Translations under genes and position numbers: made by a program
Source of the DNA: JAOSJL01 sp963704035
GTDB taxonomy: Bacteria; Actinomycetota; Acidimicrobiia; IMCC26256; JAOSJL01
NCBI GenBank assembly: GCA_963704035.1
Contig: CAVPGR010000002.1
Coordinates: 1,054,001-1,118,000, forward strand
Direction of reading: 5' to 3'
Length of the DNA stretch: 64,000 nucleotides
In this document: positions 44,518 through 52,521 of the stretch, piece by piece
Numbering within the stretch: position 1 is the stretch's first letter
Layout: every line of letters begins with the position of its first letter
Notes under the pieces: generated by a model
Seen by the model: only the letters and a program-made list of their open reading frames with translations
Told to the model about the DNA's origin: nothing
Databases searched by the model: none

Positions 44518-45653
44518 CCCAACGGAACCAGTGCATCGAACCGGCCCCCTGCGATCGGTGCGAGCAACCTGGCGCGTTGGTCATAGGACCACTCCGTTTC
44601 CGAGCACTCCCGTGCCCGATGTCCCATCGCCTCACGCATGTCGTCATCGCGCAACAGCCGCTCGAGAACCTCGCGGACTTGCTCGACGTCCTCCGGCTCC
44701 ACGACGAAGCCGGTTTCCCCGTTGAGCACCGCTTCGTGCGAACCGCCGCTGCGTCCCGCGACAACCGGGACTCCGCACGCCGCCGCCTCGAGGAAGACGA
44801 TGCCGAAGCCTTCCGCTTCGAGACCCCTCCAACGTTCCCTGCACAGCATGGAGAAGACGTCAGCGCACGCGTAGACACCGGCGAGGTCCTCATCGGGTAC
44901 GCGCCCGAGAAACACGGCGCGGTCCCCGAGACCGACGTCGCGCGCCACGGACTCGAGTCGCTTGCGATCACGGCCGGTTCCACCGATCGCCACCTCGACG
45001 TCGGGGATGGTCGCCACCGCGCGGAGGAGCACGTCGAAGCCCTTGCGCGGCACGAGGCGTGAGACCCCCAGAACCAGGGGGCGATCGGGGTCGAGACCGA
45101 AACGTCTTCGGACCTCGGTCCGCTCGTCGCTCGATTGGAGGGGTTGGAACCTGGTTGGATCGACGCCGGGAGGCACGACCACACCCGGAACCGGTTGACC
45201 CGCGGCGTGTGCGGCCTCGGACGCCGGATAATTCCCCGCCGCCACGATTCCTTCTGCACCGCGCAACACATTCCCGGCGAGCGTGTGCGACAGAGGGAGC
45301 CGCCCCGGCACCGTCACTTCAGCGCCATGAACGACCACGACATGCGGTGCCGACTTCAGGCGACGACCGATCAGGCCGAGCGGGAGCGTGGGATCGAGGA
45401 AAATGACATCGGCTCCGACGTCGCGGGCCATCGCGTCGATGCGCCCGGCCATACCGGGACGGGGAAGGAGCACCGGATCGCGCAGGCGTTCGATGTGAAA
45501 GTCCTGATCTGCGTCGAAACGCTCGGATCCGGCGTGAGGAGTCGTGAGAACGTGCGTCTCCTCGGGCGGGAGCCGCCTCCAGAGCTCGTGGAGATACGAC
45601 TGGATTCCACCCAGCTTCGGCGGGAAGTCGTTGGTGACCAGGAGGCTCGACAC
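44514..45653 (-). CDS. GT4 mannosyltransferase, PimB-like
   Basis: A 379-residue GT-B glycosyltransferase. The opening SLLVTNDFPPKLGGIQSYL and the GDP-sugar domain motifs SRLVPRKGFDVLL and EAEGFGIVFLEAAACGVPVV match the GDP-mannose-dependent alpha-(1-6)-phosphatidylinositol monomannoside mannosyltransferase group (PimB'). The product would be a phosphatidylinositol dimannoside or similar envelope glycolipid. Related GT4 enzymes with other acceptors cannot be excluded. It lies 6 bases downstream of an enoyl-CoA hydratase gene and leads into the membrane protein and SRPBCC genes. Confidence 0.85.
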   Translation of the reverse strand: MSSLLVTNDFPPKLGGIQSYLHELWRRLPPEETHVLTTPHAGSERFDADQDFHIERLRDPVLLPRPGMAGRIDAMARDVGADVIFLDPTLPLGLIGRRLKSAPHVVVVHGAEVTVPGRLPLSHTLAGNVLRGAEGIVAAGNYPASEAAHAAGQPVPGVVVPPGVDPTRFQPLQSSDERTEVRRRFGLDPDRPLVLGVSRLVPRKGFDVLLRAVATIPDVEVAIGGTGRDRKRLESVARDVGLGDRAVFLGRVPDEDLAGVYACADVFSMLCRERWRGLEAEGFGIVFLEAAACGVPVVAGRSGGSHEAVLNGETGFVVEPEDVEQVREVLERLLRDDDMREAMGHRARECSETEWSYDQRARLLAPIAGGRFDALVPLG

Positions 45654-45659
45654 CGGAGC

Positions 45660-46340
45660 TCAGATGTCGAGGACATCGTTCGCGACCACACCGGCGCGAG
45701 CGATCACCTTCTTCTTCATGCGCAGCAGAATCTCGCGGGGCGCATGCGTGATCTGGTTCGTGACGTCGCGGACCGCCGAGCCGAGCTCCGAATCGGGGAC
45801 GACCCTCGAGACAAGCCGTAGCTCGTGGGCCTCCCGCGCGTCGATGGTGCGTCCCGTGAAGACGAGGTCCCGGGCGACCGCCGCTCCGACGAGATCGTGG
45901 AGCGGCCCGTACACGACCTCCACGAACGTGCGCTCGGGATGCTCGAAGCGGGCCGACTCGGCGGCGACCCGGATGTCGCACATCACTGCGAGGTCGAAGC
46001 CGCCTGCGATCGCCGGACCGTTGACGGCCGCCACGAGAGGGAGGGGAAACGCCAACATGGCTCGATGGAACCGGTAGCCCGAGTTCCAGACGCGATCCGC
46101 CAGGTCCGGGTCCTCGTCGATGTGCTGGAACTCGTCGAGGTCGAAACCCGAACAGAACGTGTCGCCGGCGCCCGTGATCACGACGACCTTCACATGGCGC
46201 TCCCCAGCCAACCGTTCGAGCGCATCAGTGATGTCGTCGCGAACCTCGATCGACAGAGCATTGCGCTTCGCCGGATTGTTCAACCGCAGAGTCACGACAC
46301 CGTCGACGGGCCCTGCGATCTCGACGTACCCCGATCTCAT
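45660..46340 (-). CDS. Enoyl-CoA hydratase/isomerase family protein
   Basis: A 226-residue crotonase-fold protein, slightly short for the family. Oxyanion-hole segments are GAGDTFCSGFDLDEF and VNGPAIAGGFDLA, followed by FEHPERTFVEVV. The C-terminal helical trimerisation part is truncated to about 50 residues. Substrate unknown. The ATG at 46340 is the last of four ATGs in a 14-bp repeat array. The nearest upstream ATG opens a five-codon minicistron whose TGA overlaps this start (ATGA). Confidence 0.83.
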   Translation of the reverse strand: MRSGYVEIAGPVDGVVTLRLNNPAKRNALSIEVRDDITDALERLAGERHVKVVVITGAGDTFCSGFDLDEFQHIDEDPDLADRVWNSGYRFHRAMLAFPLPLVAAVNGPAIAGGFDLAVMCDIRVAAESARFEHPERTFVEVVYGPLHDLVGAAVARDLVFTGRTIDAREAHELRLVSRVVPDSELGSAVRDVTNQITHAPREILLRMKKKVIARAGVVANDVLDI

Positions 46341-46400
46341 GGTCTGTCCCTCATGTTTCGTTCTCTGTCGCTCATGGCTCGCCGTTCATGGTCTGTCGTC
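46338..46400 (-). repeat. 14-bp translation-initiation repeats before an enoyl-CoA hydratase gene
   Basis: Four CATG-containing units begin at 46338, 46352, 46373 and 46387, spaced 14, 21 and 14 bases. On the coding strand the unit next to the gene reads AGGGACAGACCATG: a Shine-Dalgarno-like AGGGA, six bases and ATG. CATGGTCTGTC is repeated exactly at 46338 and 46387. Confidence 0.85.
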
Positions 46401-46495
46401 CTGTTCGGCCACGACGGCAGGCTAACGGCGTGCGGCTGACGAAGCGACGGATCGGGCTCGATCATCTCCTGACACGGACGTCATACTGGGGCGCC

Positions 46496-48733
46496 ATGCC
46501 GGCCCCCGCGACACCCCCCTCTCGAGTTCCCGACACGGTCGGCGCTGCCGCCGCCGATGCGCCGTCGACGTCAGCGGTCGCCCCCTTCGCCTGCGGGACG
46601 TCGACCTCCACCGCTTCCTGCACCCCCGCACGGTCGCCGTCATCGGCGCCTCGGAATCATCACGCAAGCCCAACACCGTCATGACTCAGCGGCTCAAGCA
46701 GTGGGCCGATCGCCACGGCGCCCGTCTGTACCCCGTCCACCCGATCTACGAGACCGTGGTCGGCGAGCGCTGCTACGCCACCGTCGCCGAGGTCCCCGAC
46801 GACATCGACCTGGCCGTGGTCCTCACCGGGCGCGCAGTCGAGAGCTTCGAGGAGGTGGTCGGCAAGGGCGCGGCGTTCGCCGTCATCTTCGCGGCGGGTT
46901 TCTCCGAGACGGGCGTCGCTGGTGCGGCCCTGGAAGCGCGCCTCGAGGAGCTGGTCCGCCAGGGCGGGACCCGCCTGCTCGGTCCGAACACGAACCTCAA
47001 CGCCTTCTCCGACTTCGACGATGAACTCCCCGGGCCGCAGCATCGCCCTCATCACCCAGAGCGGCCACCAGGGGCGACCCGTCTTCCAGGGCCAGGAGAT
47101 CGGGATCCGCCTCTCCCACTGGGCGCCGACCGGCAACGAGGTCGATCTGGAATTCGCCGACTTCGCACGCCATTTCGCCGATCAGCCCGAGGTGGGGGTG
47201 ATCGCCGCGTACATCGAGGGCTTCAAGGACGGCCGCTCCCTCATGCTGGCCGCCGACCACGCCGCCCGATTGAAGAAGCCGATCGTCGTCGTGAAGGTCG
47301 GCCGCACCGACGAGGGTGCCTCGATGGCGAAGGCCCACACCGGGCATCTCACCGGTAGCGACGACGTCATCTCGGCGGTCTTCCGTCAGTTCGGCGTGAC
47401 GCGCGTCGACGGACTCGACGAGCTCCTCGACGTCTCGGCCGCGTTCGCCCGCACGAAGCCGCCGCGTGGCGAGAACGTCGTCGTGTACGCCATTTCAGGT
47501 GGTACGGGCGCCCACATGGCTGACATGGCGGCGGCCGCAGGCCTGCAGCTGAAGGAGCTCACGAAGAAGACCCAGCGCGCCCTCCATGACGGGTTGATTC
47601 CGGAGTACCTGCGGGTCTCGAACCCTGTGGACAGCGGCGGGCCTCCCGTGATGACGCCCGCAGGGCGTCAGATCCTCGAGCTGATCCTCGACGACCCGAA
47701 ATGCGATGTGTTGATCGTGCCGATCACCGGTGCGCTCGCGACCATGAGCGAGCCGATGGTGCGCGACCTGGTGGACGTCGCGGCGACCACCGACAAGCCG
47801 ATCTTCGTCGTGTGGGGCTCGCCCGTCGGGACCGAACGCGCGTACACCGAGATGCTCCTCGGTTCTCCGTTGCCGGTCTTTCGCACCTTTCAGAACTGCG
47901 TCACCGCCGTACGTTCCTACCTCGACTACTGGCAGTTCGCTACCGACTACCACTCCCCGTTCGACGACGCTCCCGTCGAGGAATCCAAGGGCGCGCGCCG
48001 GGCCCGCAAGCTGCTGCACGCGGCGCCGCCGGGAGGCACGGTGTCCGAACACACGGCGAAGCGGATCTGCAAGGCTTACGGAATCCGCCACACCCGCGAC
48101 GTGCTGTGTGGTTCCGCCACCGCCGCCGCTGACGCGGCTCGGCGCGTCGGGTTTCCCGTCGTGATGAAGGTGGCGTCGCCCGACCTGCCGCACAAGAGCG
48201 ACGCCGGGCTCGTGGCGATGGGCGTCGACACGGTCTCGGCTGTTCGTTCGACCTACCGGGATCTCCTCGATCGCGCACGACGCGCCGCGTGGACGACAGG
48301 GATACGGGATCCCGACATCGAGGGCGTCCTGGTGTGCCCGACGGTGAGCGACGGGCTCGAGACGCTCGTGGGCATTTCACAGGATCCACTGTTCGGCCCG
48401 GTGGTGACGGTCGGGCTGGGTGGAGTCCTCGTGGAGGTGCTGGGCGACGTGGCACACCGGGTTCCCCCGTTCCCCCGCGAGGAGGCTTCTGCCATGTTGG
48501 ATGAGCTCCAGGGCGCCGCGTTGTTCGACGGTGTCCGAGGTTCCGATCCGGTCGACATCGACCCTCTCATCGACGTCATCATGGCGGTGCAGCGGATGGC
48601 GCTCGAGCTCGACGGTGACCTCGCCGAGCTCGACATCAATCCGTTGATGGTCACCACGCGCGGGGCCATCGCCCTCGACGCCCTCGCCGTGCGAACATCG
48701 AACCCCACCACTGATCGAGAGGAACCGTCGTGA
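46496..48733 (+). pseudogene. ADP-forming acyl-CoA synthetase (acetate-CoA ligase family), two frameshifts
   Basis: A single polypeptide of about 745 codons with CoA-binding, succinyl-CoA-synthetase-like and ATP-grasp domains. The N-terminal part HRFLHPRTVAVIGASE lies in a frame without a usable start, so the ATG at 46496 must be joined by a shift near 46580-46595 (beside a run of five C). A second shift lies near 47025-47040, between FSDFDDE and PGRSIALITQSGHQG. The rest is intact: ISGGTGAHMADMAAAAG and the ATP-grasp FPVVMKVASPDLPHKSDAG and NPLMVTTRG. It would activate an organic acid with ATP and CoA, giving ADP. The stop overlaps the hydratase start. Confidence 0.82.
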
Positions 48734-49557
48734 GCGAGTCCGTGGAAGAGACCGTTCTGAGACGCACCGAGAACGGCGTCCTGTGGTTGACACTGAATCG
48801 TCCCGACTCCGGGAACTCGGTGACACCCGCCCAGCGCAACCACCTCATCGGCCTCTTCGCCGACGCCGGCGTCGACCTCGCCGTGCGGGCGGTGGTCCTC
48901 ACCGCTGCGGGTGAGAAGATGTTCTGTCCCGGAGCCGACCTCCGGGCACCGCGGCCCGCTCCGATGGCACAGCCCGAGGGTGCACCCGACATCCCCGTGG
49001 GCGCGACCGCTCGCACGATCCGCACCGGCGCCCAGGCCCTCGTCAGCGCCATTCTCGACTGCGAGAAGCCCGTGATCGCTGCGGTGAACGGAACCGCAGC
49101 GGGCCTCGGTGCCCACCTGGCGTTCGCGTCCGACCTGGTGATCGCCGCCGAGGAATCGAAGTTCATCGAGGTGTTCGTGCGCCGCGGACTGATCCCCGAC
49201 GCGGGCGGCGCCTACCTGCTCCCCCGTCTCGTGGGAATCCAGAAGGCCAAGGAGCTCATGTTCTTCGGTGACGACATCCCGGCTTCTCGTGCCGCGGAAC
49301 TCGGCCTCGTCAACAAGGTCGTTCCGCGCACGGAACTCGAGGCCACCACACGCGAGTGGGCGGAACGGCTCGCCCGGGGTCCGACGCGCGCCCTGGCCCT
49401 CACCAAGTGGCTGGTGAACCGTTCGCTCGACGTCGACCGCCGTACCGCCTTCGACGAGGAGGCATGGGGAGTCGAGGTGAACATGGGTTCCGAGGACTCC
49501 CGCGAAGGTGTGGCGGCCTTCGTCGAACGTCGCGAGACGGAGTTCAAGGGCTGGTGA
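48730..49557 (+). CDS. Enoyl-CoA hydratase/isomerase family protein
   Basis: A 275-residue crotonase-fold protein. Segments TAAGEKMFCPGADLR and VNGTAAGLGAHLAFASDLV form the oxyanion hole, and RRGLIPDAGGAYLLPRLVG matches the hydratase/isomerase active-site region. The region between them is Pro/Ala-rich and longer than usual. GTG 48730 overlaps the synthetase stop, and its own stop overlaps the Ltp-like gene start. This is a tight four-gene operon for activation, hydration and cleavage of an acyl-CoA. Confidence 0.88.
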   Translation: MSESVEETVLRRTENGVLWLTLNRPDSGNSVTPAQRNHLIGLFADAGVDLAVRAVVLTAAGEKMFCPGADLRAPRPAPMAQPEGAPDIPVGATARTIRTGAQALVSAILDCEKPVIAAVNGTAAGLGAHLAFASDLVIAAEESKFIEVFVRRGLIPDAGGAYLLPRLVGIQKAKELMFFGDDIPASRAAELGLVNKVVPRTELEATTREWAERLARGPTRALALTKWLVNRSLDVDRRTAFDEEAWGVEVNMGSEDSREGVAAFVERRETEFKGW

Positions 49558-50750
49558 GCGGCCGTCGGGAATCGGCGGGCGGTTCTGACGGAACCATCCG
49601 CGACAGAACCGCGGTGGCGGGTATCGGCCAGACGGCCTTCGGCAAAGGGCTCGAGGACTCGGAGCTCTCCCTGGCGTGCCAGGCGGTGTCGTCGGCGGTC
49701 GACGACGCCGGTCTCGACGCCTCGGATGTCGACGGGCTCGTCATGTACTCGATGGAGGACGGTCGCGAGGTGGACATCGCCCGCAACGTCGGCCTCGGCG
49801 ACATCACCTACTTCGGCCAGGTCGGCTACGGCGGCGGCGCGGGCTGTGGTGTCGTGGGTCAGGCCGCCGCGGCCGTGGCCACGCGCCAGTGCGAGGTGGC
49901 GGTGGCGTGGCGGGCGCGCAAGCGGGCGTCCAAGACCTCCCGGCCGTGGGCGAAGACCGGTCGCGGCGTGACCGGTCACTGGCAGTGGAGTCGCCCCTTC
50001 GGGCTTCTGCGACCCGTCGACGAGATCGCCATGATCACTCGGCGCTACATGCACGAGTACGGCGCCACCCGCGAGCAGTTGGCGAATGTGGCGTTGGCGT
50101 TCCGCACGCACGCCAACCGCAACCCCCGCGCCACGATGTACGACCGGACTCTGAGCCGGGAGGAGTACCTCGACGCCCGCTGGATCTCCGAGCCGCTCTG
50201 CCTGTTCGACAACTGTCTGGAGACCGACGGGGCGCTCGCCGTCGTCATCACCTCCGCCGAGCGCGCGCGTGATCTGCGACATCCGCCCGCCTACGTGCAC
50301 GCCTACGCGCAGTCCATTCCCGCGCAGCACCAGGTGATGACCAACTTCTTCACCGAGGACCCGCTCGTCGGGCCCTCTTGGGCGTGCGCGGATCTCCTGT
50401 GGCGGCAGGCCGCCGTCGGCCCCGACGACGTCGACGTGGCACAGCTCTACGACGCCTTCAGCCCGCTCATTCCGCTGTCGCTCGAGGGATACGGCTTCTG
50501 TGGACGCGGTGAGGGTGCGGCCTTCACCGACGGCGGAGCACTGGAATGGCCCGACGGCCGTCTCCCCACGAACACATCCGGCGGAGGCATGTCGGAGGCA
50601 TACGTACACGGCTTCAACCTGGTCCTCGAGGGTGTACGCCAGATTCGGGGAACGTCCACGAGCCAGGTCGGCGACGCGGCGGTGAGCCTCGTGACGTCGG
50701 GCGAGGGTGTCCCGACCAGCGCGGTGCTCTTCACGGGGGAGCCGTCGTGA
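49554..50750 (+). CDS. Ltp-like thiolase-fold protein (putative steroid side-chain retro-aldolase)
   Basis: A 398-residue thiolase-superfamily protein without an SCP2 domain. It begins DRTAVAGIGQTAFGKGLED after a 15-residue leader. The C-terminal segment TSGGGMSEAYVHGFNLVLEG replaces the GHPxGATG motif of thiolases and resembles Ltp2-type proteins, which cleave a C17 side-chain beta-hydroxyacyl-CoA by retro-aldol chemistry together with a DUF35 partner. The DUF35 gene follows immediately with a 4-base overlap. GTG 49554 overlaps the hydratase stop. The assignment to steroid substrates is inference. Confidence 0.82.
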   Translation: MSGRRESAGGSDGTIRDRTAVAGIGQTAFGKGLEDSELSLACQAVSSAVDDAGLDASDVDGLVMYSMEDGREVDIARNVGLGDITYFGQVGYGGGAGCGVVGQAAAAVATRQCEVAVAWRARKRASKTSRPWAKTGRGVTGHWQWSRPFGLLRPVDEIAMITRRYMHEYGATREQLANVALAFRTHANRNPRATMYDRTLSREEYLDARWISEPLCLFDNCLETDGALAVVITSAERARDLRHPPAYVHAYAQSIPAQHQVMTNFFTEDPLVGPSWACADLLWRQAAVGPDDVDVAQLYDAFSPLIPLSLEGYGFCGRGEGAAFTDGGALEWPDGRLPTNTSGGGMSEAYVHGFNLVLEGVRQIRGTSTSQVGDAAVSLVTSGEGVPTSAVLFTGEPS

Positions 50751-51217
50751 CCAGCGACTCCGCGACACCACGATCCGAGGAGATGGAGTCGGCGTTTCTC
50801 GTCCCCGATGTCGGCGATCCCGACACGCGGGACTTCTGGCTCGGATGCGCTCGGGGTGAGTTGCTCGTGCAGTCCTGTGGCGAGTGTGGCCGTCGTCGGA
50901 TGCCCCCGCGGCCCATGTGCCCGTCGTGCCGCTCACTCGGGACCACGTGGCACCCCACGTCGGGTCGCGCCACCGTGTGGTCGTTCGTCGTCGCCCACCC
51001 CCCACTGCTACCCGCCTACGCGGCAGTGGCCCCCTACAACGTGATCGTGGTCGCACTCGATGACGACCCGACGATCCGGTTCGTCGGCAACCTGGTGGAG
51101 GACGCCGACGCACCCCTCGACAGCGTCGACCCGGCCACGGTCGAGATCGGCGAGCCGGTCCGCGTTGTCTTCGCCGACGTCGACGGCGTCACGCTGCCAC
51201 GATGGGTTCGGGCGTAG
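50747..51217 (+). CDS. DUF35 zinc-ribbon/OB-fold protein
   Basis: A 156-residue DUF35 protein. The zinc ribbon is CGECGRRRMPPRPMCPSC (two C-x2-C pairs), followed by an OB-fold (ATVWSFVVAHPPLLPAYA to EIGEPVRVVFADV). DUF35 proteins bind the CoA part of substrates and bridge thiolase-fold enzymes. GTG 50747 overlaps the Ltp-like stop. An internal ATG (MESAFLVPDVG) 14 codons later is an alternative start. Confidence 0.88.
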   Translation: MTSDSATPRSEEMESAFLVPDVGDPDTRDFWLGCARGELLVQSCGECGRRRMPPRPMCPSCRSLGTTWHPTSGRATVWSFVVAHPPLLPAYAAVAPYNVIVVALDDDPTIRFVGNLVEDADAPLDSVDPATVEIGEPVRVVFADVDGVTLPRWVRA

Positions 51218-51407
51218 GACACCACTTCTCATGCGACATCCCGACGCGACACCGGACGCGACACCGGACGCGACAACGAGCGCCGGGGGGATGGCGCTCG
51301 TCGTCGGAAAGCTTCGGTGTCGGAGAATGCTCGTACCGGAGAATGCTCCTACCGGAGAACGTGATGTCGCGAATCCGGCGTCGCCGGTTCTCGCTGCGGG
51401 GCCAGGG

Positions 51408-51632
51408 CTAGGCGGCGACGTGTCGAGTGCGCCGAGTGAGCCGAGCGGTCCGCAGGTCGTGGAGCGTGCGCTCCCAGGCGAGCTGGCGGGCGAGCCACCG
51501 GATCGCGCTACGCCGCGGGTCCCGAAGGGAAGTGGGCGCCGCGACGTTGGACTGGACATCGAAGCGCTGGACATCGAAACGCTGGACATCGAAACCCTTC
51601 CTTTCGGTTCGGCCGTATACTCCGGCAATCAC
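51408..51632 (-). CDS. Possible small protein with C-terminal amphipathic helix
   Basis: A 74-residue reading frame of doubtful status. The N-terminal third is FDVQR repeats from the 15-bp tandem repeat. The C-terminal part, RRSAIRWLARQLAWERTLHD followed by LRTARLTRR, looks like a real basic amphipathic helix. On the minus strand the repeat carries ATG codons preceded by AAGGAAGGG, as in front of other genes here, but in a different frame. A true gene would need a start inside the repeat and a frame change. No family recognised. Confidence 0.3.
   Translation of the reverse strand: MIAGVYGRTERKGFDVQRFDVQRFDVQSNVAAPTSLRDPRRSAIRWLARQLAWERTLHDLRTARLTRRTRHVAA
51552..51596. repeat. 15-bp tandem repeat, 3 copies
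   Basis: CTGGACATCGAAGCG, CTGGACATCGAAACG and CTGGACATCGAAACC are contiguous. On the minus strand each unit contains ATGTCCAG, so the array offers three in-frame ATG codons 15 bases apart. Confidence 0.92.
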
Positions 51633-51698
51633 TTCGGAGATGTCGCTTTCGCAGGACTTCCTACGCAGGAAAACCTCTGAAGCTTCAACTCTGGTTCG

Positions 51699-51730
51699 AT
51701 AACACTATAAGTATCTACTCTCAGTGTAAT
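51699..51730 (+). promoter_or_regulatory. AT-rich inverted repeat upstream of the MerR gene
   Basis: ATAACACT (51699-51706) and AGTGTAAT (51723-51730) are inverted with one mismatch and a 16-base centre. TATAAG (51706-51711) with TTCAAC 16 bases upstream could be promoter elements. The surrounding 60 bases are far more AT-rich than the window. It is a likely operator for the MerR regulator that starts at 51745. Confidence 0.5.
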
Positions 51731-51744
51731 AACTGTCAAGTATT

Positions 51745-52521
51745 GTGACGAAAGACACAGGGGTGGCCGTGTCCGAGGCGCCAGAACCCGCAGAAGACAA
51801 CGGCGCCCCGGCCCCTGCCTGGCGGATCGACGACCTGGCGCAGCGCGCCGGCGTCACCGTGGACACGATCCGCTACTACCAGCGGGAAGACCTTCTCCCC
51901 CGCCCCGAGCGATCCGGTCGCCGGAAGTTGTACGGGCCCGACCACCTCGAGGGCCTCGAGCAGATCAAGGCGCTCCAGGCCCGTGGCTTCTCGCTCGCAG
52001 GGATCCGGGAACTACTCGACACCGAACGAGCACCGATCCTGACCCGGATCTTCGGCGACGAGAGCACTCAGGCCTACACCTGGGACGAGTTGTTGGAGCG
52101 AGCGGGCGTCGACCCCGACCTGGCCCATGACGCCGGTGCGGCCGGACTGGTTCGCGACCCCGCTGAGCTCGACCGTGAGGCCTACGACGGCGACGATCTC
52201 CAGGCCCTGCGCGCCGTGGGGCGTATGGAACGCGCCGGGCTGCCGCGCGAGGCGATTCTCGAGCTCGTGCGCATCTACGTCCGGCACTTCGACGCCATGC
52301 AGCGCGAGACCTTCGCTCTGTTCTCGGGTCGCGGGTTGCTCCACCTGGAGGGCGAAGAGCTCAATGACTTCCAGATGGAGCTGGCCGACGCTGTGCCCCA
52401 GCTCATGCCGGCGACCGACCAGATCTTGGAGTTCGTCCACCGTCGGACGCTGCAACGGCTCGCTCTCGACGCGGTGGCCGATGCACGAACCCGCTCCGAG
52501 GAGGAGGACGCCACCTCGTGA
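51745..52521 (+). CDS. MerR-family transcriptional regulator
   Basis: A 258-residue regulator. The winged helix-turn-helix is IDDLAQRAGVTVDTIRYYQREDLLPRP followed by GRRKLYGPDHLEGLEQIKAL (residues about 30-85), the MerR arrangement. No metal-binding cysteines are seen in the C-terminal part, which is helical with many acidic residues and may bind a hydrophobic or CoA-type ligand. GTG 51745 lacks a clear Shine-Dalgarno site. The stop overlaps the first CoA-transferase gene by 4 bases, so it probably controls the operon that it heads. Confidence 0.88.
   Translation: MTKDTGVAVSEAPEPAEDNGAPAPAWRIDDLAQRAGVTVDTIRYYQREDLLPRPERSGRRKLYGPDHLEGLEQIKALQARGFSLAGIRELLDTERAPILTRIFGDESTQAYTWDELLERAGVDPDLAHDAGAAGLVRDPAELDREAYDGDDLQALRAVGRMERAGLPREAILELVRIYVRHFDAMQRETFALFSGRGLLHLEGEELNDFQMELADAVPQLMPATDQILEFVHRRTLQRLALDAVADARTRSEEEDATS

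Larger units (their letters stand above)
51218..51744. other. 527-base spacer with several tandem repeats
   Basis: The spacer holds three separate repeat tracts: about 12-bp ACGCGACACCGG copies at 51244-51279, 16-bp CGGAGAATGCTCSTAC copies at 51321-51352, and three 15-bp CTGGACATCGAAACG copies at 51552-51596. One small minus-strand reading frame is possible (51408-51632). The last 80 bases are AT-rich and form the MerR gene promoter region. No RNA gene or insertion sequence was recognised. Confidence 0.7.

Noticed and set aside
51008..51628. 206-residue minus-strand frame opposite the DUF35 gene
   Set aside because: It is Ser/Pro/Arg-rich, overlaps a well-supported gene and contains the tandem repeats. 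It looks like a shadow frame.
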